Positions 56,018 through 64,000 of a stretch of 64,000 nt of DNA are shown here, piece by piece. Both the position numbers and the translations under genes were made by a program. Numbering within the stretch: position 1 is the stretch's first letter; each line of letters begins with the position of its first letter. A model generated the notes under the pieces. That model saw only the letters and a program-made list of their open reading frames with translations. It was not told where the DNA came from and did no database searches. This DNA is from Oscillochloris sp. (GTDB taxonomy: Bacteria; Chloroflexota; Chloroflexia; Chloroflexales; Chloroflexaceae), in the NCBI GenBank assembly GCA_012032775.1, contig JAAUQO010000005.1:1-64000 (forward strand), written 5' to 3'.

Positions 56018-57758
56018 TTACGCGGTTGCCGGCGCGGGTTTGGCACCCTTTTGCTTGGCCTTTTCTTCCTCGAGCAACACCCGCCGTAGGATCTTGCCGA
56101 TCATGGTCTTCGGCAGTTCGCTGCGGAACTCAACCTCGCGCGGCACCTTGTAGGGCGCAAGGTGCAGTTTGCAGAACTCCTTGATCTCCTCCGGCGTCGG
56201 GTTTTCGCCTTCCTTCGCCACAATAAACGCCTTGACGGTATCGTCGCCGCGCTGCGGGTTGGGAATACCAACCACCACCGCTTCCATCACTTTGGGGTGC
56301 AGGTACAGCACCTCCTCGACATCGCGCGGCAGCACTTTGAAGCCCGAGGCGATGATCATATCCTTTTGCGATCGACAATGAAGAAGTAGCCTTCCTCATC
56401 CACCTTGCAAATATCGCCGGTATGCAACCAGCCTTCGGCGTCGATCGTGCCGGCGGTCTCCTCGGGCTTATTCCAGTAGCCCTTCATCACCTGCGGGCCG
56501 CGTACGCACAACTCACCCTGCGACTCATTATTGAACGGCAGATCGGCGCCCGTCTCCAGGTCGATGATCTTCACATCGGTATTCGGGAACGGCACACCAA
56601 TGCTGCCGGCCTTACGCTGGCCATACACCGGATTACAGTGCGTTACCGGGCTGGACTCCGTCATCCCAAAGCCCTCAACCAGGCGTCCGCCGGTCAGTTG
56701 GCCGAAGCGCTCCTGAACCTCCATCGGCAGCGGCGCCGAGCCGGAGATACAGGCTTTGATGCTTCGGAGATCGTACTCATTGACCTTGGGATGGTTGATA
56801 ATACCGATATACATCGCCGGCACGCCCGGAAACAGCGTCGCCCGCTCCTTTTGCATAATGTTCATCACATTTTCAATCGGTCGCGGGTTCGGCACAATAA
56901 TGATCTCGGCGCCCATATACAGCGAGTAGATCATCGCCACCGTCATACCATAAACGTGGAAGAACGGCACAGCGGCCATCATCTTCTCGCCGCCCTTCTT
57001 TCCGTCCACCAACCAGGCCGCGATCTGCACGGCGTTCGCCACCAGATTGCGGTGGCTCAGCATTGCCGCCTTGGGCAAGCCGGTGGTGCCGCCGGTATAC
57101 TGGAAGAGCGCCACTTCGTCGGGGGTTGTCTGCACCCGCGGCGGCGTGGGGCCGTATTTTTCAAGCAGATGTTGGAAGAAGAACGTATCCTGCTCGGCGC
57201 GCACATCCACCCATTCGGCCGTCTTCTTCTGCGCGCTCTTAACCAGGAAATTCGATGGGAAACTCAGAGTATCGAAAACATGCGCCACAATCACGCGCTT
57301 GACATTCGTTTCGCTGCGGATCTCACGTAGTCGCGGCCAGAAAATATTCAGCAGAATAATGGTTTCCGCGCCCGAATCGTGGAGTTGGTGCTGGAGTTCG
57401 CGGCTGGTATAGGTGGGGTTGGTGTTGACCACAATCGCGCCGAGGCGCATTGCCGCGAAGAAGCTGATCACATAATGCGGCGAATTCGGCAGCATCAGTG
57501 CGATCCGATCCCCTTTGCGCACGCCAAGTTGATACAGTGCTGTCGCCAGGCGGTCGATCTGCTCGCCCAATTGGCGATACGTCATCTTGCCGCCAACCGT
57601 ATACCGCCCGCCGAGCAGGTACTTCAGCACGAAATTCGTGGCCGTCTTGTCGCCGTAGTTGCGGGCCGCTTCGGCAAACAAGTCACTGAGCGTGAGATCG
57701 GGGATACTGATCGACTCCGGCACACCCTTCTCGTAAAACTGTAACCAGGTTTTTCCAC
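56018..57758 (-). CDS. fadD: Long-chain fatty acid CoA ligase (two frameshifts)
   Basis: An acyl-CoA synthetase of the AMP-forming family that activates fatty acids for beta-oxidation or lipid synthesis. Visible are LFQYTGGTTGLPKAAMLSH (P-loop), MTVAMIYSLYMGAEI, EGFGMTESSPVTHCNP and WLHTGDICKVDEEGYFFIVDR. The frame then stops at KRI while MIIASGFKVLPRDVEEVL continues in another frame: a missing base in the A-run (T-run 56364-56367). At the 5' end, GAGGAGG precedes a GTG at 57758 that reads VEK, and another base missing in the run at 57750-57754 gives MEKTWLQFYEKGVP. The joined product is 580 aa. Confidence 0.9.
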
Positions 57759-57800
57759 TGATGCACCTCCTCGTGCAATAGCAATACGCTCGCGGATATA

Positions 57801-57837
57801 GATGTGGTTGCTTCGGTGCTCCCGAAACAACCACATC
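57801..57837 (-). terminator. Terminator after the 56-aa membrane protein
   Basis: GATGTGGTTG (57801-57810) pairs with CAACCACATC (57828-57837); the TTCGG/CCGAA bases extend the stem. It lies 8 nt after the stop of the small gene on the minus strand. Confidence 0.65.
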
Positions 57838-57845
57838 CTCAGATC

Positions 57846-58016
57846 TTAGACGTCATCGCGGAGCCATCCCCGTTCACGGGCAATAAACTTGATCGTTGCA
57901 TCGTCGGGCGGGTACAGCCCGGCGGCCTGGTAGGCGTAGGCGAGAAGCGCCGCCCCGCCGATCGCGCCAAGCGCCAGGCCGAGCGTGAAGGCGAGCAAGC
58001 CGACAACCTGCTTCAT
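57846..58016 (-). CDS. Small single-pass membrane protein (56 aa)
   Basis: GGAGG lies 7 nt before an ATG (58014-58016). The frame gives a 56-residue protein that starts MKQVVGLLAFTLGLALGAIG, continues through a hydrophobic helix ending AALLAYAYQAAG, and has a polar tail YPPDDATIKFIARERGWLRDDV. The terminator follows directly. It is a good candidate for a real small gene, of unknown function; I know no family for it. Confidence 0.7.
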   Translation of the reverse strand: MKQVVGLLAFTLGLALGAIGGAALLAYAYQAAGLYPPDDATIKFIARERGWLRDDV

Positions 58017-58188
58017 AACATGTCCTCCAAGGACTGGCAGATAATGAACCGAGAGCCGCGGTTCAGCGGGGCCGCATGCGGCGTACTACCGAAGTGTCGC
58101 CCACAGCGAACCGACCCTGCAAAGTACGGGATTATGGCTCATATTGTACCATACTTCACCACCAAACCGAGGCTGAACATGAATCAGG

Positions 58189-58194
58189 TATAAT
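58189..58194 (+). promoter_or_regulatory. -10 box of the aldolase promoter
   Basis: TATAAT in the context ATCAGGTATAATGG lies 70 bp upstream of the aldolase start. It shares ATCAGGTATAATG with the lepB promoter. AGGAG before the ATG at 58264 gives the ribosome site. Confidence 0.55.
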
Positions 58195-58263
58195 GGCTGC
58201 GAAGCACAGCGCCGACATTTGAAAAGGGTTCCGCACACTAAGCCAGATAAAGGAGTGTAGACC

Positions 58264-59289
58264 ATGGCACGTGTGACGATGACCAGAGGCAAGTTCGATG
58301 GTATTCAGGCTTGCGCCGACGACAACGGGGTGATTGCCGCCGCAGCGATGGATCAGCGCGGTTCACTCAAGAAGGCGATCGCAAAGGCCCACGGCAGCGA
58401 TGTAGACGATTCTGCGCTTGTCGAATTCAAGACGGCGGTTACCCGCATCCTCACCAAGCACGCATCCGCGATCTTGATGGATCCCGAGTATGGCCTGCCG
58501 GCGATCGCCCAGCGCGCCCCCGGCACCGGTGTGTTGCTTGCCTATGAGAAGACCGGCTACGATGCGACGGTGAAGGGCCGCTTGCCCGATCTGCTCGGTG
58601 AGTGGAGTGTCCGCCGCCTGGTTGCCGCCGACGCCGACGCAATCAAGATTCTGCTCTACTACAACCCCTTCGACGATGGCGCGATCAACGAGATCAAGCA
58701 CGCCTTTATCGAGCGGATCGGGTCTGAGTGCGCCGCCAACGATGTGCCCTTCTTCCTGGAGCCGATCTGCTACGACGATAATATCGGCGACGAGAAGTCT
58801 TTCGAGTTCGCACAGGTGAAGCCGAAGTATGTCACCGCCTACATGGAGGAGTTTTCCAAGCCCCAGTATGGCGTCGATATTCTCAAGGTCGAGGTGCCGG
58901 TGAACGTGAAGTTCGTCGAGGGGATGCAGGTTTTCAGCGGCCAGAAGGCTCAGAGCCGCGCGGAAGCCAAGGAGTTGTTCCAGCAGGCCGCCGCAGTCTC
59001 GAAGAAGCCGTTTATCTACCTTAGCGCCGGCGTTACCGACGAAGTTTTCCGCGAGACACTTGAACTTGCCGCTGAGGCCGGGACGCCGTTCTCGGGCGTG
59101 CTTTGCGGCCGGGCAACCTGGCAAGACGGTGTTTCGATCTATGGCCAGAAGGGCCTGGCGGCCCTTGAGGAGTGGCTGGAAGATCGCGGCGTGATCAATA
59201 TCGAGGCTTTGAACACAACCCTCGCCCAGGGCGCTAAGCCCTGGTGGGATTTCTACGGCGGCAAGGACAATATCGAGATTGTTGGCTAG
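58264..59289 (+). CDS. lacD: Tagatose 1,6-bisphosphate aldolase (LacD-like, class I)
   Basis: A 341 aa Schiff-base aldolase. The family LacD signatures are seen as AAAAMDQRGSLKKAI near 26, SAILMDPEYGLPAI near 70, DADAIKILLYYNPFDD near 122, FFLEPICYDD near 160, and the catalytic Lys in GVDILKVEVPVNVKF near 205. It cleaves tagatose 1,6-bisphosphate or related ketose bisphosphates to DHAP and glyceraldehyde 3-phosphate. Since no other tagatose gene is near, it may serve as a general class I aldolase; that is inference. Confidence 0.9.
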   Translation: MARVTMTRGKFDGIQACADDNGVIAAAAMDQRGSLKKAIAKAHGSDVDDSALVEFKTAVTRILTKHASAILMDPEYGLPAIAQRAPGTGVLLAYEKTGYDATVKGRLPDLLGEWSVRRLVAADADAIKILLYYNPFDDGAINEIKHAFIERIGSECAANDVPFFLEPICYDDNIGDEKSFEFAQVKPKYVTAYMEEFSKPQYGVDILKVEVPVNVKFVEGMQVFSGQKAQSRAEAKELFQQAAAVSKKPFIYLSAGVTDEVFRETLELAAEAGTPFSGVLCGRATWQDGVSIYGQKGLAALEEWLEDRGVINIEALNTTLAQGAKPWWDFYGGKDNIEIVG

Positions 59290-59312
59290 TGCCAGCCTCA
59301 TCACCGCTGGAA

Positions 59313-59390
59313 GGGCGGAGCATGCTCCGCCCCACGCCTAACGCCATTGGATCCATACGCATAGAAGGGCGCAGCATGTGGCGCCCTTCT
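59313..59390. terminator. Two palindromic hairpins between convergent lacD and cysS genes
   Basis: GGGCGGAG-CATG-CTCCGCCC (59313-59332) is a perfect palindrome. AGAAGGGCGC (59363-59372) and GCGCCCTTCT (59381-59390) form a second stem. Either or both can terminate the facing transcripts. Confidence 0.7.
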
Positions 59391-59406
59391 GTGGCACAAA
59401 TCGATT

Positions 59407-60603
59407 TTATCGCAAGGTAAACCCCAGCATCAGCGCCAGTTCACGCAGGGTGGTGGTGGCCGCCGACACATCGCGGCCCTCGCTCGCCGCCGCGATTGTC
59501 TCCAGGCTCATAATGTGCAGAACGGCCAGTGCTGCGGGTGTGTTCAAATCATCGTCCATCGCCGCCAGCACCTCTTCGCGGCCCCGGCTCAGATCGAGCG
59601 GGCTGCCCGCTCCGCCGCTTGTGGTCGTCGCCTCGCGTAACTGTTGCGTGATCGCCACATGGCGCGCCGCAGCCACACGGTTGTAATCGAACTCCTCGCG
59701 GTAGTGTTCGCACAACAAATACCAGCGGATCGCGTCGGCCCCCAGCTCGCGTAGTGCCTCGCGGGCGAAGATCAAATTCCCCAGCGACTTGCTCATCTTC
59801 TCGCCGTCCAACCAGACCAACCCGGCATGCATCCAGAAATGCACAAAGGGTTTCTTGCCGGTTACCGGCTCGGTCTGCGCGATCTCGCAGGGGTGATGCG
59901 GGAAGATCAAATCCGCCCCGCCGCCGTGGATATCGATCTGATCGCCGAGATACTTCGTCGCCATCGCGCTGCACTCAATATGCCAACCCGGTCGGCCCAG
60001 GCCCCAGGGGCTTTCCCAGGTTGGATCGCCGGGATTGCCGGTTTGCCAGAGCACAAAATCCAGCGGATCGCGCTTGTTGGGATCGTGCGGATTATTACCG
60101 CGCTGGTTGGCAACCGCCAGCAATTCATCGTAGCCCATGCGTGCCATGCGGCCGAAATCCGGGTCGCTGCGCACACTGAAATACACATTTCCCGCCACCA
60201 CATAGGCATGATCGAGTTGCAGCAGCCGATCGATAATCGGCAGCATGGCGTCGATCTCGGCGCTCGCCCGCGGAAAGAAGTCGGGCGCTTCGATATTCAG
60301 ATCGGCATAATCTTGTACCAGTTGGCGTACCTGCTGCTCCGTCAGATCGCGCCAATCCATGCCGTCACGTCTGGCTCGCTCGAACAATGGATCATCGACA
60401 TCGGTGACATTTTGACAGTAGCGGATTGTGGCGCCCTTAAAGCGCACGTAGCGCCGCAGCACATCAAAAGTCAGGAATGTGCGAGCATGGCCAATATGCG
60501 TCGTATCATACGGTGTCACACCGCACACATACATAGTCACCGGGCGATTAAGGGGGATAACGAACGGCTCCCGCTCACGCGAGAGCGAGTTAAAGAGCTG
60601 CAT
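59407..60603 (-). CDS. Cysteinyl-tRNA synthetase / MshC-like cysteine ligase
   Basis: A 398 aa class I aminoacyl-tRNA-synthetase-type enzyme that activates cysteine. It has YVCGVTPYDTTHIGHARTF (Cys zinc ligand and HIGH), CQNVTDVDDPLFERARRDG, WHIECSAMATKYLG (second Cys ligand), FPHHPCEIAQTE and EKMSKSLGN (KMSKS). It ends right after LGFTLR at the point where CysRS (about 460 aa) continues with its tRNA anticodon-binding domain. Length and the CGVTPYDTTHIGHA / NVTDVDDPLFER wording fit MshC, the mycothiol cysteine ligase, better than CysS. Which substrate it joins cysteine to is open. Confidence 0.8.
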   Translation of the reverse strand: MQLFNSLSREREPFVIPLNRPVTMYVCGVTPYDTTHIGHARTFLTFDVLRRYVRFKGATIRYCQNVTDVDDPLFERARRDGMDWRDLTEQQVRQLVQDYADLNIEAPDFFPRASAEIDAMLPIIDRLLQLDHAYVVAGNVYFSVRSDPDFGRMARMGYDELLAVANQRGNNPHDPNKRDPLDFVLWQTGNPGDPTWESPWGLGRPGWHIECSAMATKYLGDQIDIHGGGADLIFPHHPCEIAQTEPVTGKKPFVHFWMHAGLVWLDGEKMSKSLGNLIFAREALRELGADAIRWYLLCEHYREEFDYNRVAAARHVAITQQLREATTTSGGAGSPLDLSRGREEVLAAMDDDLNTPAALAVLHIMSLETIAAASEGRDVSAATTTLRELALMLGFTLR

Positions 60604-60658
60604 ATGGGCTCCTGGTAGCGGCGTATCACGACGCCGCAGGTACGATCACATACAGCTA

Positions 60659-62610
60659 TTATAAAGAGTTTCCGTGTGCCGTTGGGGAAGGGTTGCCGGC
60701 AGGCGCGGTTGCCGGCGCATTGAGCACAACTTCGCTGTCTGCCACGGTTGTCGCGGTGCGTAGCGCAATCAACGTCATATCGTCGTGGGGGTCGTTGCTG
60801 CCGGCAAAACTCAACACGGCATCGATAATCTTCGCAACCATTGTGGCGGCGTCGTAGTGTTCGGCCAGCGTTGCCACCAGCGCCTCCAGTCGTTCAAATC
60901 CGAACATCTCGTTGCTCGGGCTGTGGGCCTCGACGATCCCGTCGCTCATAAAAAGCACCGTGTCGCCGGGGGCAAGTTGCAACTCTTCATCAAAGTAATG
61001 CCCGCGCAGACCAACGCCGATCGGCAGGCCGTAGGCTTCAATGAAACGACAACTCACGCCGCCCTCCGGTCGAGGCCGGGCCAGCATCGGCGTGATCATG
61101 CCTGCGTTTGCCACCGTCAGGGTGTTGCGCTCCGAATCGTAAATCGCGATCTGCAAGGCCGCATTCATCTGGTTGGCCTGGAAACGCACATGCAATTCTT
61201 CATCGAGCGCTTCCAACAGGGTTACCGGGTGCTCGATCGTGCGTGCCTGGGCCTCAAGCGATGAACTGGTCAGCGCCATCAGCAAGGCCGCGCCAACGCC
61301 CTTTCCTGAGATATCGCCGATCGCAAGTGCGGCCCGGCCACTTGGTAATGCCAGGTAATTGTAGAAATCACCACCGACTTCACTGGCCGGGATCGAGCGC
61401 GCCGCCACGTCGATCTGCGACGAGCGCCAGGGCGGCTCATCAGGCAGCAGACCCATCTGAATATCGCGCGCCAACTCCAGCCCGTGCCGCAACCGTTCGT
61501 TCTGGTCGGCGATCTCGTGAACGCTCGCCTCTAGCCGGGTCGCCATGTCGTTGAAGGCGCGCGCCAACTCGCCAAGTTCGTCTTTACCGATCACCCCGAT
61601 CCGGGCATCAAGTTGACCGCCGGCAATCGAGCGTGCGCCGGCGGTGAGCGCCCGTACCGGCACCACAATCTGCTTGGCCTGGGTCAAGGCCCAGATCAAG
61701 GTCGAGGCGATCACCAGCGCCACAATTGCCGTGAGCAAAAACAGGCTGCGATAAACCTCGACGAAGAAATCCATCGCCGGCTGTTCAACTACCACCGACC
61801 AGCTATTTGCCGCAGTCGGCTCGACTGGTGCGTGTGCGCCAAGCAGTTCCTCGGCGCTGCTGTTGGCGTACTGTGCGGCCTGCGTCTCACTGCTGAACAG
61901 CCGCTCCAGATTCTGCGGCGGCGCCCAATTCGTGCCGCCGGTACTCAACATAAGTCCTTGATCGGCATTCACCAGATAAACGACTTGGGAGCTATTTTCA
62001 CTTTCGCGGCGCAAAATCTGCAACAGCCGGGCGGCGCTAATCTCGCCGTTCAACGCGCCGATAATCGCGCCGGTTTGCGTATCGCGAATCGGCACCACAA
62101 CCTGAAAAATCGCCTGCTCGCCCGGCGACTGGAAGAGATCGGTACGCCCGCCGCGGCCGACATTGATCGCCTGAGTCACCAGATCGGCATTGGCCGCTGC
62201 CAGCAGTGTATCGTTGCGCTGCAGCAAACTACTTGTCGCCTCGGCGACGACGGTTCCACTCCGATCGAAGATCTGCACGCCGCGTAGATCCGGCAAATTG
62301 TCCACAATCTGGTCGGCCGTTGCATTCAGCAGCGCCCCTGGTTGATCCGGTTGCAACCCCCGCGAGGCCCGGAGCAATTGTTGTTCGAGATCGAACAAAT
62401 AGGTTGCCACCGAACTCGCCACATGATCGGCTGCCGTGCGTTGACTCGTATACGCATTCCGCTGCTGAACCTGAAACAGCACACCGATCAACAGCCCGCC
62501 GACCAGGATCAGCGGGACAGTTGAACTCAGCAGATACGACCAACGTAAGCGTTGGGCGATCCCTGATGCCGGCGCGGCGCCGGGTCGGATGGAGCAAAAT
62601 CAGTGCTCAT
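60659..62610 (-). CDS. SpoIIE/RsbU PP2C-type phosphatase with HAMP and Cache-like sensor (frameshifted)
   Basis: A 650 aa membrane sensor phosphatase. An N-terminal helix (LLSSTVPLILVGGLLIGVLF) and an extracellular Cache-like domain (about 50-290) lead to a second helix, a HAMP linker (VPVRALTAGARSIAGGQLDAR), a short coiled coil (HEIADQNERLRHGLELARDIQMGLLP) and a PP2C core (SEVGGDFYNYL, AIGDISGKGVGAALLMA, FMSDGIVEAH). It should dephosphorylate an anti-sigma antagonist. The ATG at 62610 begins MSTDFAPSD and runs out of frame; one missing base at about 62555-62585 joins it to the rest. It starts 1 nt after the SH3b lipoprotein stop. Confidence 0.88.
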
Positions 62611-62611
62611 A

Positions 62612-63049
62612 CTACGGTACAACTGTTGGAATGTTGGAAGCTACATCGGTTGGGATGTCCAACAACTGCGCGAAGAGCCAACCGGAAAAGCCGTCAGGCG
62701 TCCTGATCTGATACCAATCACCGGAGCGCCCCAGTATCTCAACCGATGCACCGCCTTCGATAATCGTCAGGATATCGAAGGTGGTGGACGGCCCGCTGCG
62801 CACATTTGCGGTGATCGTCACAGTTCCAAGAATCGGCACGCTGGTTGGCGTCGGCGGAATCGTCGGTACAGGCAGGGTCGCCGTCGGTAACGGACTGGGA
62901 GTAACCGGTGTCACACTGGGTAATCGTGCCAGGGTTGGGAATGGTGTGGGGCGCGGCGGTAAGGCAGCAGCCAGATCGGCGCATCCCGCCAGCACTAGCA
63001 CCAGCCCTACGACGCCCAGACGCATGAGCGTAACGAACAGGTTCGGCAT
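62612..63049 (-). CDS. SH3b-domain lipoprotein
   Basis: A 145 aa exported lipoprotein. Lipobox VLAGC lies near 22, a Pro/Thr-rich linker reaches about 75, and a bacterial SH3 (SH3b) domain ends the chain: TITANVRSGPSTTFDIL then VEILGRSGDWYQI and FSGWLF. SH3b domains bind peptidoglycan or surface partners. Its stop nearly overlaps the phosphatase start, so it may help anchor or sense the cell wall for that enzyme; this is inference. Confidence 0.85.
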   Translation of the reverse strand: MPNLFVTLMRLGVVGLVLVLAGCADLAAALPPRPTPFPTLARLPSVTPVTPSPLPTATLPVPTIPPTPTSVPILGTVTITANVRSGPSTTFDILTIIEGGASVEILGRSGDWYQIRTPDGFSGWLFAQLLDIPTDVASNIPTVVP

Positions 63050-63124
63050 AGAGCTGCGAAAACCTTTAGTACAGGTGATAAAAAACTCGGCGCCTGCGCC
63101 AGAAACGCAGACGCCGAGTTTGCC

Positions 63125-63201
<77 letters not shown>

Positions 63202-63241
63202 ACGATAATGGAATTGTTGGAACCAATTGCATGGCGGCAAT

Positions 63242-63327
63242 TGGTGCCGAAGGTGGGGGTCGAACCCACATGAGGTTGCCCTCAACGGTTTTTGAGACCG
63301 CCGCGTCTGCCATTCCGCCACTTCGGC
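63242..63327 (-). tRNA. tRNA-Leu (CAA)
   Basis: An 86 nt class II tRNA on the minus strand with a GCCGAAG/CTTCGGC acceptor stem, anticodon loop CTCAAAA (anticodon CAA), a long variable arm TTGAGGGCAACCTC, T-loop GGTTCGACCCC and encoded CCA. Confidence 0.94.
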
Positions 63328-63399
63328 GCAACGGCGGAAGTATAGCACGCTCACTCTATACCGTCAAATACACGCAGCGCAACTTTTCGGCGGCCACCG

Positions 63400-63408
63400 T
63401 GGTATAAT
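63400..63408 (+). promoter_or_regulatory. Extended -10 promoter of the kinase gene
   Basis: TGG-TATAAT lies 48 bp upstream of the kinase ATG. No strong -35 is seen. Confidence 0.55.
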
Positions 63409-63456
63409 CCAGAGGCGCCTGTGTCTGGTTGAGGCGCGCAACAATGGGCAATATCG

Positions 63457-64000
63457 ATGATCGCACATTCTTCCGATCTTCTTGCGCCGAACAGCGTGGT
63501 TCAGGGCGCCGCCGATCGCTATACCATCCTTGGTCTGATTGGGCGCGGCGGCATGGGCGCCGTTTATCGTGTGCGTCGCGCCGCCGACGGAACCGTTTGG
63601 GCGCTCAAAGAGATGCGCCCGCAGGGCGAGCTGAATCCTGAAGATCTCGTTGAGAACCGGCGCCTCTTTTTGCAAGAGGCGGCGCTTTTGCGCTCGCTCT
63701 CATTCGCGAATCTGCCGGTGGTTGCCGATCTGTTTGAAAACGAGAATCGGCCGACTCTGGTGATGGAGTTTGTCCCCGGACAAACGCTGGAACAACGTGT
63801 CCAGGAGACGAATTCGCCCCTGCTTGAACAGCAGGTGCTTGGGTATGGCATTCAACTCTGTCGCGTCTTGCACTATCTCCATAGCTGTGATCCGCCGATC
63901 ATCTACCGCGACTTGAAGCCGTCGAATATTATGCTCACGCCCGACGGCGTGCTTAAGTTGATCGACTTCGGTGTGGCACGCACGCATAAGCGCGGGAAGG
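63457..64000 (+). CDS. Ser/Thr protein kinase, PknB-like (partial, runs off the window)
   Basis: The first 181 codons of a eukaryotic-type protein kinase. After ADRYTILGLIGRGGMGAVY (glycine loop) come the ATP-binding Lys in VWALKEM, the hinge LVMEFVPGQTLEQ, the catalytic YRDLKPSNIM and the DFG motif in KLIDFGVAR. It starts MIAHSSDLLAPNSVV and has no N-terminal signal. The rest of the gene, including any membrane or sensor domain, is outside the window. Confidence 0.9.
   Translation, partial: MIAHSSDLLAPNSVVQGAADRYTILGLIGRGGMGAVYRVRRAADGTVWALKEMRPQGELNPEDLVENRRLFLQEAALLRSLSFANLPVVADLFENENRPTLVMEFVPGQTLEQRVQETNSPLLEQQVLGYGIQLCRVLHYLHSCDPPIIYRDLKPSNIMLTPDGVLKLIDFGVARTHKRGK

Overview
The window is a 64 kb piece of a bacterial chromosome with about 60% GC. 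It is gene dense and carries no rRNA, CRISPR array, insertion sequence or prophage. The protein families, the gene order (DarA next to tmk, R3H/SpoIIIAA-like ATPase, pdxS-pdxT, Chloroflexus-type lipoproteins with Pro/Thr-rich linkers) and the extended -10 promoters suggest a filamentous or thermophile-related Chloroflexi (Chloroflexales-like). That assignment is inference from family resemblance; there is no 16S rRNA here.

Layout. 1-5 kb: RNase P RNA, an aminotransferase, an S41 protease lipoprotein, and a phosphate-symporter-like membrane protein with a universal stress protein. 5.4-8.5 kb: a frameshifted MOSC protein, an orphan peptide-binding lipoprotein, a small kinase and a P1 peptidase. 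9.5-15.3 kb: a leftward block of double zinc ribbon protein, DarA-type c-di-AMP receptor, thymidylate kinase, R3H ATPase, a GNAT-like protein and the PLP synthase pair pdxS/pdxT. 15.5-17.5 kb: a secreted protein with repeated Cna-B/SpaA-like modules behind a long structured leader. 17.6-21.1 kb: pyruvate (2-oxoacid) dehydrogenase E1alpha-E1beta-E2. 21-24 kb: CBS/zinc-knuckle protein, LMW phosphatase, alkaline-phosphatase-fold enzyme, PabA/TrpG. 24.3-32.2 kb: a large PGRP amidase, a radical-SAM-like protein without its cluster motif, signal peptidase, glycosyltransferase, TatA and Obg. 32.3-36.7 kb: a PHP/AlbA_2 fusion protein, a decayed ADP-ribosylglycohydrolase and a tyrosine recombinase. 36.8-41.5 kb: TRAP permeases, PEP carboxykinase, SecG. 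41.6-49.3 kb: a second orphan peptide-binding protein, a hydratase, a phosphoesterase, a CBS protein, a TPR membrane protein and a GT-C transferase. 49.3-55.4 kb: peptide deformylase, PriA, glycogen debranching enzyme, methyltransferase. 55.5-64 kb: 4TM membrane protein, acyl-CoA ligase, tagatose-bisphosphate aldolase, CysRS/MshC-like ligase, SpoIIE phosphatase, SH3b lipoprotein, tRNA-Pro, tRNA-Leu and the start of a Ser/Thr kinase.

The most important caution is sequence quality. At least ten otherwise intact genes (MOSC, E2, E1alpha, PGRP, radical-SAM-like, glycosyltransferase, integrase, PEPCK, acyl-CoA ligase twice, SpoIIE phosphatase) are each broken by what looks like one missing base. 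Every break is a deletion and several sit in short homopolymers. This points to consensus errors in a draft assembly more than to gene loss, so I annotate these as single genes.

The best candidates for new biology are the cysteine-less radical-SAM-like protein, the PHP/AlbA_2 protein with a repeated C-terminal module, the CysRS/MshC-like enzyme without a tRNA-binding domain, and the structured leader in front of the surface protein.
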